From: Manihot esculenta
Taxonomy: Eukaryota > Streptophyta > Magnoliopsida > Malpighiales > Euphorbiaceae
NCBI RefSeq assembly: GCF_001659605.2
Contig: NC_035170.2
Span: 20,227,190-20,291,189, forward strand
Direction: 5' to 3'
DNA: 64,000 bases
Position numbers and translations under genes: made by a program. The notes beneath the pieces are model-generated. The model saw only the letters and a list, made by a program, of their open reading frames with translations, searched no databases and was not told the DNA's origin. Positions within the stretch are counted from its first letter, which is position 1. The number at the start of each line of letters is the position of its first letter. Positions 46,178 through 58,506 of the stretch are shown here, in pieces.

Positions 46178-47296
46178 AGGGTGAAGCTGGAACATCAGAG
46201 GCCGGCTGGAATGCTTAACCCGCTACCCATTCCAGAGTGGAAATGGGAGAATATAGCTATGGACTTCGTAGTGGGGTTACCGGCAGCGTCCAACAGATTG
46301 GACTCCATATGGGTGATTGTGGACAGACTCACCAAATCTGCTCACTTCATCCCTGTCAGGAGTGGCTATTCTGTGGACAAGTTAGCGCAGGTGTATGTAA
46401 ACGAGATTGTCAGACTGCATGGGGTTCCCGTTTCTATAGTGTCAGATAGAGGGCCCCAGTTCACCTCCAGGTTTTGGCGGAGTCTGCAGGATGCCATGGG
46501 TACCAGGTTGGATTTTAGCACTGCCTTCCATCCACAGACAGACGGACAGTCAGAGAGGACCATCCAGACCATAGAAGATATGCTAAGAATGTGTGTGCTG
46601 GACTTTGGCGGTTCTTGGAGGCAGCATCTACCTTTGGTAGAGTTTGCCTACAATAACAGTCATCATGCTAGCATCGGGATGGCTCCATATGAAGCTTTAT
46701 ATGGAAGGAAGTGCAGGTCACCTGTTTGCTGGGAGGAAGTTGGAGAGAAGGCTTTAGCAGGGCCTGAGTTAGTTGAGATCACCAGCAGGGTGGTACCCAT
46801 CATCAGAGAGAGAATCAAGACTGCTGCAAGCAGACAGAAGAGTTATGCAGACGTCCGCAGGAGGCAGTTAGAGTTTCAGGAGGGGGATCTAGTATTGCTC
46901 AAGGTGTCTCCAATGAAAGGGGTGGTTCGGTTTGGTAAAAAGGGTAAGCTAGCTCCACGATACATCGGACCCTTTGAAATCTTGCAAAAGATTGGGAATG
47001 TGTCGTACAAGCTGGACTTGCCTACATCTATGGAAAGAATCCATCCGGTTTTCCATGTTTCCATGTTAAGAAAGTACGTGTCAGATCCGAGCAAGGTTCT
47101 TAGTGAGCCTGATGTAGAGATCCAAGAGGATCTCACCTATGTAGAGCAGCCAGTGCGGATTCTGGACACTCAGATTAGAAAGTTGAGAAACAAGGAAATC
47201 CCAATGGTGAAAGTCCTTTGGAACCACCACAATATAGAGGAATGTACCTGGGAGACACGGGAGTCCATGCTCCAGCAATATCCCCATCTCTTTTAG
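46178..47296 (+). pseudogene. Element C integrase core and chromodomain-like tail
   Basis: It is in the same frame as the preceding segment, separated only by the TAG at 46175-46177. The catalytic triad is visible: Asp in AMDFVVGLP (about 46259), Asp in IVSDRGPQFTS (about 46443), Glu in HPQTDGQSERT (about 46550). The C-terminal part has [38 protein letters not shown] and the chromodomain-like [16 protein letters not shown]. It ends at TAG 47294-47296. Readthrough of the single stop would give a complete pol. Confidence 0.93.
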
Positions 47297-47380
47297 AGGT
47301 TAGTATCTATATGTTTCATGTGTATGTTATGTTGTTTGTTATGCTATGTACGAGTCGAGGAACATTCGGGGACGAATGCT

Positions 47381-47396
47381 CTTAAGGGGGGGAGAA
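47381..47396 (+). promoter_or_regulatory. Element C polypurine tract
   Basis: CTTAAGGGGGGGAGAA directly precedes the 3' LTR at 47397. The same tract in reverse marks the 3' ends of A and B. Confidence 0.88.
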
Positions 47397-49678
47397 TGTA
47401 ATACCCGGCTAGACTCCAGTATCGGAATCCCTACCGTCCGGTGGGATCTCGAACGTCGGAAATCTCTAGAAGGGTAAGGACATGTTTTATAAAATATTTT
47501 CATGTATTTTAATGCTTTAAGTATAAAAGAAAATGAGTTTTTGCATGAAAGTAGCATTGGAGGAAAACCCAGGTTCGGCCGCCGAAAGGCAAGTTCGGCC
47601 GCCGAACATGCATGTGTTTTGGAGGCACGTTAGGCCCCCGAAAGCATGAGTGAGGGAAGTCCAGGTTCGGCCGCCGAACCTCATGTTCGGCCGCCGAACA
47701 TGGCATGCATGCGGAGGCACATTCGGCCCCCGAACGTGGTCTGGCCAGCCACTATAAAAGGGTCCCTTAGCCGAAAACGGGCGAGCTTTTCCCCATTTTC
47801 GGCCAAGGTGAGCTTTCCGCCGCCCCTCACCCATTTTTGATGTTCTTCCTCTAAATCTTTCAAGATTTTCACTTGTTTTCCCTTGGTTTTGAAGATTTAA
47901 GCTTTTAAAGCAAGTTTAGGAGCTTTGGGAACTCAGGAGCTCACTTTCGTGGATCTCCAAGTTTAGGTCGTCTCTCTCTCTATCTTCAAGAGGTAAGAGC
48001 CGATCTTAAGCTCCTTATGTGTTTTAACTAAGTTTTATGCAAGATCTATGGGTAGAAATGCATGTTAGGGTATATGTTGAGTTTATGGGTTTTTATGCTT
48101 TGATGAACAATGTAGCTTGTTTATGTGTTGTTGGAAGTGTTGTAGATGGGGTATATGATAGCTTGAGACCCCTAGGTGTAATGTATATGAGGTATGCATG
48201 TTTTCGAACTAGTTTTTACATGATTTGAGCTTGGGAGGCAAAATGTGCATAGAGGAGCTGAGTTTCTGCCCTTCGGGAGAAGCTCAGGTTCGGCCGCCGA
48301 AGTGACTTTCGGCCGCCGAACCCTCTTTTGTGGAGGCAGCATTCGGCTGCCGAAGTTGCCCCCGAAAAGAGACTTTCGTCTCTGTCTGGGACTTTCGGCC
48401 GCCGAAGGTGCCGCCAAAAGTGCCTGACTTTCGGATCTGTCCAGGACTTTCGGCCGCCGAAGGTGCCGCCGAAAGTGCACTGTTCAGCCATTTCATGCAT
48501 ATTTCTAGGTGATGTTTTCATGATGTTCTAGGGGGTTTTTGGGGAGTATTTATGAGTCATGTTTATGTATGTTCGGTCCCTCATTTGAGTCCGCCTGTGT
48601 AGGTTCGGACCCGAGAAATCAGGGACCCCAGCAGTGAGATAGCTGCTTCAGAGTCTGTTGAGCTTCAGCTAAGAGGTGAGTGGAATGAACCTTAAGTTTT
48701 TAAATAAATGAGATATAACTTTTTGGAGCATGTTCATGCATCATATATGCCATGTGATATTTTAGGTTGTTTGCATTAGTATTCACGAATATGTTGCATT
48801 GCATAATATGATGTGGATGCGGATTGGCTATTGAATGATCCTCTAGTCCTCCTATGGTATGATATGATGATGATGATGATACGGTACGGATTACCAGTGA
48901 GGCCCATTCTACTCCCCTGGACTATGTTAAGAGAAAGACCAGTGAGGCCCATTCTACGCCCCTGGCATATTGGAATGTTATGTTATGTTATGTATGTAAG
49001 AGAAAGACCAGTGAGGCCCATTCTACGCCCCTGGCACGATTGGACTATGTTGAGGACTATAGGTGACAATACCATCCTTATGTGATATGTCTGTGATGTG
49101 TTGCATTTCATGGAAGCATGAAATATTTTAATATATGTTTTCTCTATTCTGCTCACTGGGTTTTATAGCTCACCCCTCTCCCCTAACCCCAGATGTGCAG
49201 GTACAGGGTAGACCAGGAGGTTAGCCAGAGTATGAAGTGATGTCATGTAATAGATAGATTGTGGACATGAAAATTGTATTATGATGTAATGTAAAAGAGT
49301 TTTAATGTTATGTTATGTATTTTGAATATTGAGGATAGAGTTGTGCTTGACCAATACAGATTGTTAATCCCACTTGTATGTACATGGTCCTTATGATATG
49401 AGATATGAGTTTATGTTTCAACCAAGCTTATGTATGATGAGTTACCCCATTGGAGCATTTGATGAGGGCTCCAGTGGAGGTTTATGATATGTTTATGTTT
49501 ATGTACAGGTTGAGCTTGGTTGTTATATGAGAATGTTTACAGGTTTATGAGTTTTGTTGATCATGTATGGGATTTACAAGTTTACAGGTTATATGTTAGG
49601 CTTGCTACGGGTCCCGGCGGCCTTACGCCGATCTGGATCCTAGCGCCGGTAGCGGTCCGGATTTTCCGGGCTGTTACA
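47397..49678 (+). repeat. Element C 3' LTR
   Basis: It is the same length as the 5' LTR (2,282 bp). The differences I found are at the equivalents of the TAAAATG/TAAAATA, GGGCTAG/GGGCGAG, TTTTGATG/TTTTTATG, GCCGAAAG/GCCAAAAG, CTACGCC/CTACTCC and GGGCTTT/GGGTTTT sites. It is followed by AAACA. Confidence 0.95.
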
Positions 49679-49683
49679 AAACA

Positions 49684-50911
49684 TACCTGAACATAACTAC
49701 AAACTACTCCCCAAAAACCCCCTAAAACATCATGAAAAATCATAGAAAAACATGCAAAGGAGGCCTGGACAGGGCACTTTCGGCGGCAGGTTCGGCGGCC
49801 GAAAGTCCCTCTAGAGCCGAAAGTCAGGCAGGTTCGGCGGCACCTTCGGCGGCACCTTCGGCGGCCGAAACTCCCAGACAGAGACGAAACTCATGCATGT
49901 TCGGCGGCACTTTCGGCGGCCAAAACTGCCAGACAAAGACGAAAGTCTCCTTTCGGGGGCAGGCTTTGGCAGCCGAAAGGCTGCCTCCCCAGCCATGTTC
50001 GACGGCCGAAAGTCCTTCGGCTGCCGAACCTGGTTTCTGCCAAAGGGCAGAAACTTGGCTCCTTTTGCACATTTCGCCTCCATACCTTCCAAACATGCAT
50101 CAAACCTATTCTACAACATACAAACACAAGCATACATGTTCCTAGGGGCCTCAAACCATCATAAACCCCATCTACAACACATCAAGCATTCACATTGTTC
50201 ATGAACATACATTTATACCCATAAACATAACCATAACCTAAACATGCATTCTACCCCATAAATCTACTTAAAACTTACTTAAAACATGCAATGAGCTTAA
50301 GATCGGCTCTTACCTCTTGAAGATCGAGAGAGAGACGACCTAAAACTCGGAGGTGGGAGAGATTGGGTTCTTGAACCTCCAAGCTCTAAAACTTTGCTCA
50401 AAAGCTCAAATCTTCAAAACAAAGTGAAAACAAATGAAAATCTTGAAAGATCTAGAGGAAAAACATCAAAGATTGGTGAGGGACGGCGGAGAGCTCACCT
50501 TGGCCAAAAATGGGGAAAAAGCTCGCCCGTTTTCGGCTAAGGGACCCTTTTATAGTGGCTGGCTAGACCACGTTCGGGGGCCGAAAGTGCCTCCGCATGC
50601 ATGCCATGTTCGGTGGCCGAACTTGAGATTCGGCGGCCGAACCTGGACTTCCCTCACTTATGCTTTCGGGGGCCTAAAGCACACCCGCAACGCATGCATG
50701 TTCGGCGGCCGAACTTGAGGTTCGGCGGCCGAACCTGAGTTTTCCTCCAATGCTATTTTCATGCAAAAACTCATTTTCTTTCATGCTTAAAACATAAAAT
50801 ACATTAAAACTTTTTATAAAAATATGGTTCTTACCCTTCTAGAGGCCTCCGACATCTAAGATTCCACCGGACGGTAGGAATCCCGATACCGGAGTCTAGC
50901 CGGGTATTACA
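49684..50911 (-). repeat. Element B 3' LTR, part 2
   Basis: It resumes at TACCTGAACATAACTACAAA, as in 57309 onward of the partner, and ends GGGTATTACA. With part 1 the LTR is about 2,303 bp. It carries one extra short palindrome unit near 49840-49860 and another near 50610-50640 compared with the partner. Confidence 0.92.
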
Positions 50912-50929
50912 TTCTCCCCCCTTAAGAAC
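50912..50929 (-). promoter_or_regulatory. Element B polypurine tract
   Basis: The plus strand reads TTCTCCCCCCTTAAGAAC, equal to AAGGGGGGAGAA on the element strand, beside the 3' LTR. Confidence 0.82.
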
Positions 50930-51009
50930 ATTCGTCCCCGAATGTTCCTCAACTAGCACATACAAGGCACACAACATAACATACACATAAAACTCATAAG
51001 GAACTAACC

Positions 51010-53142
51010 TTAGAAAAGATAAGGGTACTGCTGGAGCATGGACTCCCGTGTCTCCCAGGTGCATTCTTCCATATTGTGGTGGTTCCACAGGACTTTCACC
51101 ATCGGGATTTCCTTGTTTCTCAGCTTCCTGATTTGAGTGTTCAGAATCCGTACCGGCTGCTCAACATAGGTGAGATCCTCTTGGATCTCCACATCAGGCT
51201 CACTAAGAACCTTGCTCGGATCTGACACGAACTTCCTCAACATTGAAACATGGAAAACCGGATGGATTCTTTCCATTGAAGCAGGTAAATCCAGCTTGTA
51301 CGATACATTCCCAATCTTTTGCAAGACTTCAAAGGGTCCGATGTACCGCAGAGCTAGCTTACCTTTCTTCCCAAACCGAACCACTCCTTTCATTGGAGAC
51401 ACCTTGAGCAATACCAGATCCCCCTCCTGAAACTCTACTTGCCTTCTGCGGATGTCTGCATAACTCTTCTGTCTGCTTGTAGCAGTCTTGATTCTTTCTC
51501 TGATTAAGGGTACCACCCTGCTGGTGATCTCTACTAGTTCAGGCCCTGCCAAGGCCTTTTCTCCAACTTCTTCCCAGCAAACAGGTGATCTGCACTTCCT
51601 TCCATATAAAGCTTCATATGGAGCCATCCCGATGCTAGAATGATGGCTGTTATTGTAGGCAAACTCCACCAAAGGTTGATGCTGCCTCCAAGAACCGCCA
51701 AAGTCCAGCACACACATTCTTAGCATATCTTCTATGGTCTGGATGGTCCTCTCTGACTGTCCGTCTGTCTGTGGATGGAAGGCAGTACTGAAATCCAATC
51801 TAGTACCCATGGCATTCTGCAGACTTCGCCAAAACTTGGAGGTGAACTGGGGCCCTCTATCTGACACTATAGAAACAGGAACCCCATGCAGTCTGACTAT
51901 CTCATCAACATACACCTGCGCCAACTTGTCCACAGAATAGCCACTCCTAACAGGGATGAAGTGAGTAGATTTGGTGAGTCTGTCCACAACCACCCATATG
52001 GAGTCCAATCTGTTGGACGTCGCCGGTAACCCCACTACGAAGTCCATAGCTATATTCTCCCATTTCCACTCTGGAATAGGTAGCGGGTTAAGCATTCCAG
52101 CCGGCTTCTGATGTTCCAGCTTCACCCTCTGACAAACTTCGCAGGCTGACACAAACTGTGCCACTTCTCTCTTCATAGCTGGCCACCAATAAACCTTTTT
52201 CAGATCTTGATACATCTTGGTGGCTCCGGGGTGAATGCTGTATCTTGCATTATGAGCCTCTCTCATAATGTCTCCTTTTAGCCCTATGTCATCTGGTACA
52301 CATAAACGACTCCCATAGCGGAGGATCCCCTTGTTGTCGAATCTAAACTCGCTGTCTTTGCCTAACTGAACAGTCCTGGCAATCTTCACTAACTCTGGGT
52401 CCTCATGCTGTTTCTGAGCCACCTGCTCCAGAAACACTGGTGTCACTTTCATCTGAGCAACCAAAGCACCCGTACCAGACAACTCCAACTGTAGACCTTC
52501 ATCAATGAGCTTGTAAAACTCCTTCACCACTGGTCTCCTCTCTGCCGTGATGTGGGATAGACTGCCTAGTGACTTTCGGCTTAGGGCGTCTGCCACAACA
52601 TTCGCCTTACCTGGATGGTACTGGATCTTACAATCATAGTCACTCAGCAGCTCTACCCATCTTCTCTGTCTCAAGTTCAAATCTCTTTGACTCAGGATGT
52701 ACTGCAGGCTTTTATGATCTGTGAAGATCTCACATTTTACCCGATAGAGGTAGTGCCTCCACATCTTGAGTGCAAAGATTACTGCTGCCATCTCAAGGTC
52801 ATGTGTGGGGTAATTCAACTCATGCTTCTTTAGCTGCCTAGAAGCATAAGCAATCACCCTTTCATTCTGCATTAGTACACAACCCAGTCCCACACGGGAC
52901 GCATCACAAAAGACTGTAAAGTCTGCATCACTAGATGGCAGAGCTAACACTGGTGCTGAAGTCAACCTCTTCTTAAGCTCTTCAAAACTCTCTTCGCACT
53001 GGTCGGTCCACACATACTTCTGATTCTTCCTGGTTAACCTGGTCAGAGGAGCTGCAATTTTCGAGAAGTCCTGAACGAACCTCCTGTAGTAACCTGCCAA
53101 ACCCAAGAAACTCCTGATCTCCGTTACTGAAGTGGGTCTAGG
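51010..53142 (-). pseudogene. Element B RNase H, integrase and chromodomain-like tail
   Basis: It is open from just after the TAG at 53143-53145 to the natural stop at 51010. RNase [39 protein letters not shown]. Integrase: HHCC domain [16 protein letters not shown] with the intact SACEVC, then core acidic residues in [19 protein letters not shown] and HPQTDGQSERT. The tail ends [16 protein letters not shown] and QQYPYLF. This ~700-residue segment is undamaged. The defects of B lie upstream. Confidence 0.92.
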
Positions 53143-53751
53143 CTAGTTAGCCACAGCTTCTACCTTCTTGGGGTCCACCTCTATCCCATTCTCGGACACT
53201 ACATGCCCCAAGAATGAAATGCTCCTCAGCCAGAACTCACACTTGGAGAACTTGGCATACAAGCCATATTCCCTCAAGGTCTGTAGAACCATCCTCAGAT
53301 GATGGGCATGCTCCTCTGCATTCCTGGAATACAGTAGGATATCATCTATGAAGACGATAACAAAGTGATCCAGGTACTGGCTAAACACTCTGTTCATGAG
53401 ATCCATGAATGCTGCAGGGGCGTTAGTTAACCCGAACGGCATCACAAGGAACTCAAAATGCCCATATCTGGTCCTGAAAGCTGTCTTTGGCACATCATCT
53501 TCTCTGATTCTCAACTGATGGTACCCCGATCTCAGATCTATTTTGGAGAAACAACCTGCTCCGGCTAGCTGGTCGAATAGATCGTCGATCCTTGGCAATG
53601 GGTACTTGTTCTTGGTAGTGACCTTGTTCAACTGCCTGTAGTCGATACAAAGTCTAAGGGATCCATCCTTCTTTCTCACAAACAAAACTGGAGCACCCCA
53701 GGGTGAGGTACTCAGTCGGATGAAGCCCTTGTCTACCAGCTCCTTTAACTG
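53143..53751 (-). pseudogene. Element B reverse transcriptase
   Basis: It is bounded by TAG at 53752-53754 and TAG at 53143-53145. The second replaces the Trp of the NWPRPT motif (TGG to TAG). It contains [52 protein letters not shown], the catalytic FIDDILLYS and [12 protein letters not shown]. It is in the same frame as both neighbours. Confidence 0.9.
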
Positions 53752-54891
53752 CTACTTCAACTCTTTCAATTCTGCTGGCGCCATCCTGTAGGGAGGAATA
53801 GAGATCGGTCGGGTTCCAGGCATCAGTTCTATCTCGAACTCTATCTCCCTAGCAGGTGGTAAACCTAGCAGCTCGTCTGGGAACACATCTAAGAACTCTC
53901 TAACCACTGGCACCGAGGCGGGCTCTCTAACCTGACTGCTAAGCTCTTTCACATGAGCCAAATACCCCTGACATCCCTTCCTAATCAACCTACGAGCCTG
54001 GAGAGCTGATATCAGACCTCTAGGTGTACCCCTCCTGTCTCCCCTGAAGACAACCTCAGACCCATCTTGACCTCTGAACCTGACTACCTTATCCCTGCAG
54101 TCCAAGGTAGCACCATGGGTAGATAACCAGTCCATCCCTAGAATGACGTCAAAATCTGTCAAATCTAGAACCACTAGGTCGGCGGACAAGCATCTTCCCT
54201 CAACAAATACAGGACTACACTGGCAGACTGACTCTGCCACTGATGGATCACACTTGGGTCCACTGACCCAGAGAGGACACTCTAACCCAGAAGTCATCAT
54301 ACCCAACCTCCCCACGGCTCTCGGAGCGATAAAAGAATGAGATGCACCAGGGTCCATCAAGGCATATACATCTGAACAAGCAATGATTAAGTTACCTGCC
54401 ACCACGGTGTTAGATGCATCTGCCTCCTGCTGTGTCATTGTGAAGATCCGTGCTGGAGCTGATGGACCTTCACCTCTGAAACCCGCTGAAGAAGAGGCTG
54501 CCCCTCTTCCTCTGCCTCTGCCACTAGCCTGAGTCATGGCTGGAGCTGCTGGCTGCGCTACACTGCCTGAAGCTGTCTGCTGGGACTGAGCCATCGGGAC
54601 TGCTCTTGGACATTCTCGAGCCATGTGCCCCTCCTGACCACATCTGAAACAGGCGTTCGTCCCAAACCGACATACTCCCTTGTGTGGCCTACCACACCTC
54701 GCACAAACTGCATTATCAGCACCAGAGCTTGAGCCACTCCCAAATCCCATACTGGACTTGACCTTGTTCCAGAACTTATTCTTCTTACCCTTGGGCTTAC
54801 CCCATCTCTTACTGCCTGAAGCTGCTGCACTCAGGGTAGAGGGATCTAACCTTCCCCCACCCGGAGTTTTAGAACCAGAAGGCTGTGCCAC
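53752..54891 (-). pseudogene. Element B gag C-terminus and protease
   Basis: The frame opens after a frameshift relative to the upstream gag. It has the zinc knuckle [15 protein letters not shown], a Gly/Arg/Ser-rich linker, the protease active site [24 protein letters not shown], and then [19 protein letters not shown]. It ends at TAG 53752-53754 after ELKELK, just before reverse transcriptase. Confidence 0.9.
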
Positions 54892-55972
54892 TGGCCTCCA
54901 TTTTCCTGGCCATATCTACTATGGCATGGAAGCTCTCCCTGTCCACTGACTGAATCAAGGAGGAATACCTGGAGTGAAGTTTCATGACATACCTCCTTGA
55001 CTTCTTCGAATCTGTATCCAGACTCTGCCCGGCAAAAGGCAACAACTCCAAGAATCTGTCGGTGTACTCCTCTACACTCATATCCTCTGCCTGCCTCAAC
55101 TGTTCAAATTCTATCATCTTCAGCTCCCTCGAACTATCGGGAAAAGCCCATCCTGCAAACTCGTTTGCAAACTCTTCCCAAGACATGTTGTCCACCCTCG
55201 GGTTCACATAATTCTTGAACCACTCTCGTGCCTTCTTGCACTTTAATGTGAACCCAGCCATCTGAATGGCTCTACTGTCATCCGCCCCAATCTCCTCTGT
55301 GATCACTTTAACCCTTTCAAGATACACAAATGGGTCATCCCCTTTTTCATACTGAGGAGCACCCAATTTCATATAGTCAGTCATCTTGACCTTGCTCTTA
55401 CTGGCTGAGCTAGGTCTAAGAGGTTGAGTAACTGGGGCTGCTGGTTCTGTAGGTGGTGGAGGTGGTGCAACATTTTCTGAGGTAGGGTTTGCTGGATTTG
55501 GATAGTAAGGTGGGGGTGGATACATTGGGTATTGTGAATATGGTGGGTAGTATGGTGGGTATGGCATCTGTGTGGGATAAGGGGTGAAGCTAGGGTAGTC
55601 CGATGTACCTCCCATCGAATACCCGGGATGTTGTGAGAAGTGTGGGTAGTGGGGTGGCTGAACAAATCCCGAGGCCTGAGTGCCTCCTTGGGACTCTCCC
55701 ATTCCCTCTTCTAACATGCTAACTCCTAGACTGCCATCCCTCCTCTGCTCTACATCCATATCATCCCCCATACCTTCTGACGCTCCTCCCTGAACTGTTC
55801 CTCTGACTGATCTGCTTCTACCCAGATCCAGAGACCTTCTAGGGTCTCTTACTGCTCTTTCTCTGCTAGACCTACTAGACATTGCCCTAGGCAATGCTGG
55901 AGGACGGGCGCTCGTGCCCTCATCCTCAGGTGGTACTCCAGTCAATCTTGCAGATCGACGAGTTCCTCTCAT
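54869..55972 (-). pseudogene. Element B gag N-terminal part
   Basis: The start is set at the conserved MRGTRRSARLTGVPPEDEG. A Pro/Tyr-rich segment precedes the gag core (KLGAPQYEKGDDPFVYLERV, REWFKNYVNPRVDNMSWEEF, MIEFEQLRQAED, EEYTDRFLELLPF). After RKMEASG it runs out of frame. Compared with element C about 32 bp are missing there, which explains the frameshift. The loss begins at almost the same place where C carries its solo LTR. Confidence 0.88.
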
Positions 55973-56218
55973 CCTGTTTTCTGAAAAACAGCACACATAG
56001 CACAAACATTAGCATCATATGGTTCATGTGGGCACACATGAACCCTCATCACATACATCACATATCATTAATGCACATGCATATTATCATGGCATTTCAC
56101 ATCATCATACAAGACAGGACTCCACATCCTATCCTAGTGGACATGATCTTTCCTATTGTGCTTGACCTTTTATAACGCCCATGAGCTCGACACTCTAGGT
56201 CCGACCATATGAACCTAG

Positions 56219-56231
56219 GGCTCTGATACCA
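56219..56231 (-). promoter_or_regulatory. Element B primer-binding site
   Basis: The minus strand reads TGGTATCAGAGCC exactly, beside the 5' LTR that starts at 56235. Confidence 0.88.
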
Positions 56232-56234
56232 TTC

Positions 56235-58506
56235 TATAACGACCCGAAAATTCGGACAACTACCGGCGCTAGGATCCGAATCGGCTTAAGGCCGCCGGGA
56301 CCCGTAGCAAGCCTAACATGTAATCTATAAACCTGCATAATCCCATACATGATCAACAACATGCATAAAATTTAAAACTTTTCTTTCCATATACATCAAC
56401 CAAACTCAACCTGTGCATATACATAACATTGATCCCTCTGTGGAATCTCATCAGTGCCCCCAATGGGTGACATAACATATGCTGAGTTGGTTTACATAAA
56501 CATTATAAAAATCTCTAAGATCATGTATAAAAAGGGATAGCAACAATCTATGGTCAAGCACACCTCTAACATCCATATACATCATCTCATTACATATCTA
56601 TACTGATTAAGACATTACATTACAATTTGATCATGTCCATTGCTAACTATTACATAAACATGACTTCTTTACTCTATCCGGACTCCTGCTCTATACTGTA
56701 CCTGCAAGCCTGGGGGTAAAAGGAGAGGGGTGAGCTAAAAGCCCAGTGAGTAGAACCATAAAACATATTAACACTATGCTCTATGAAATGCATCATAACA
56801 CAGACAATTCACATAAGGGTTGGGTGAACTTGTCACCAATTAGTCCAAGCTAACTCTGTGCCAGGCCGTAGCATGGGGTCCTGGTCTTCCTGTCATAATA
56901 TACTTTACTTACCATTGCCCCAGGGCCTCCTCTGGGCTCCTGGTCTTCGAGTCCCATAACCGTGCCAGGCCGTAAAATTGGGTCCTGGTCTTTCCTTACT
57001 CTGTGCCAGGCCGTAGAATGGGGTCCTGGTCTTCCTGTCATGGACTAATTGGGTCATCCAATATTCACCCACATCAACAACAATCGATGCAATGCGGCAT
57101 ATTCGTGAAAACTAATGCAATCATCCTATTGCATAATCATGATGCATGAAACATGATAAAACATTTAATTTCTCAATTTAAAAGATTAAGTTTAGTTCCA
57201 CTCACCTCTGGCTGACTCTAACAACACCGAAGCAGCTGAACTCACTGCTGGGGTCCTCGGTTCCTCGGGTCCGAACCTACACAGGTGGACTCAAATGAGG
57301 GACCAAACATACCTGAACAAAACTACAAACTACTCCCCAAAAACCCCCTAAAACATCATGAAACAATCATAGAAAAACATGCAAAGGAGGCCTGGACAGG
57401 GCACTTTCGGCGGCAGGTTCGGCGGCCGAAAGTCCCTCCAGAGCCGAAAGTCAGGCAGGTTCGGCGGCACCTTCGGCGGCCGAAATTCCCAGACAGAGAC
57501 GAAACTCATGCATGTTCGGCGGCACTTTCGGCGGCCGAAACTGCCAGACAGAGACGAAAGTCTCCTTTCGGGGGCAGGTTTCGGCAGCCGAAAGGCTGCC
57601 TCCCCAGCCATGTTCGGCGGCCGAAAGTCCTTCGGCTGCCGAACCTGGTTTCTGCCAAAGGGCAGAAACTTGGCTCCTTTTGCACATTTCGCCTCCATAC
57701 CTTCCAAACATGCATCAAACCTATTCTACAACATACAAACACAAGCATACATGTTCCTAGGGGCCTCAAACCATCATAAACCCCATCTACAACACATCAA
57801 GCATTCACATTGTTCATGAACATACATTTATACCCATAAACATAACCATAACATAAACATGCATTCTACCCCATAAATCTACTTAAAACTTACTTAAAAC
57901 ATACAATGAGCTTAAGATCGGCTCTTACCTCTTGAAGATCGAGAGAGAGACGACCTAAAACTCGGAGGTGGGAGAGATTGGGTTCTTGAACCTCAAAACT
58001 CCAAAACTTTGCTCAAAAGCTCAAATCTTCAAAACAAAGTGAAAACAAATGAAAATCTTGAAAGATCTAGAGGAAAAACATCAAAGATTGGTGAGGGACG
58101 GCGGAGAGCTCACCTTGGCCGAAAATGGGGAAAAAGCTCGCTCGTTTTCGGCTAAGAGACCCTTTTATAGTGGCTGGCCAGACCACGTTCGGGGGCTGAA
58201 AGTGCCTCTGCATGCATGCCATGTTCGGCGACCGAACCTGGACTTCCCTCACTTATGCTTTCGGGGGCCTAAAGCACACCCGCAACGCATGCATGTTCGG
58301 CGGCCGAACTTGAGGTTCGGCGGCCGAACCTGAGTTTTCCTCCAATGCTATTTTTATGCAAAAACTCATTTTCTTTCATGCTTAAAACATAAAATACATT
58401 AAAACTTTTTATAAAAATATGGTTCTTACCCTTCTAGAGGCCTCCGACATCTAAGATTCCACCGGACGGTAGAAATCCCGATACCGGAGTCTAGCCGGGT
58501 ATTACA
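56235..58506 (-). repeat. Element B 5' LTR
   Basis: It is 2,272 bp and starts TATAACGACCCG, so the terminal TG has become TA. It ends GGGTATTACA. It matches 36518-37592 plus 49684-50911 and lacks two short palindrome units present there. It is followed by the target duplication GGTTC. Confidence 0.93.

Larger units (their letters stand above)
37593..49678 (+). mobile_element. Tekay-type chromovirus element C, young and nearly intact
   Basis: Two 2,282-bp LTRs (37593-39874, 47397-49678) differ by about six substitutions by eye. The target duplication is AAACA (37588-37592, 49679-49683). Primer-binding site, one long gag-pol frame and polypurine tract are present in order. It is inserted in the LTR of element B in the opposite orientation. 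Its defects are a solo LTR in gag and one TAG in pol. Confidence 0.96.
36518..58506 (-). mobile_element. Tekay-type chromovirus element B, interrupted by element C
   Basis: Target duplication GGTTC lies at 36513-36517 and 58507-58511, inside Tat gag. The left LTR is 36518-37592 plus 49684-50911 and the right LTR is 56235-58506. Polypurine tract, pol, gag and primer-binding site lie between 50912 and 56231, read right to left. The interruption (37593-49678 plus a 5-bp duplication) removes nothing from the LTR. Without the insert, B is about 9.9 kb. Confidence 0.93.
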
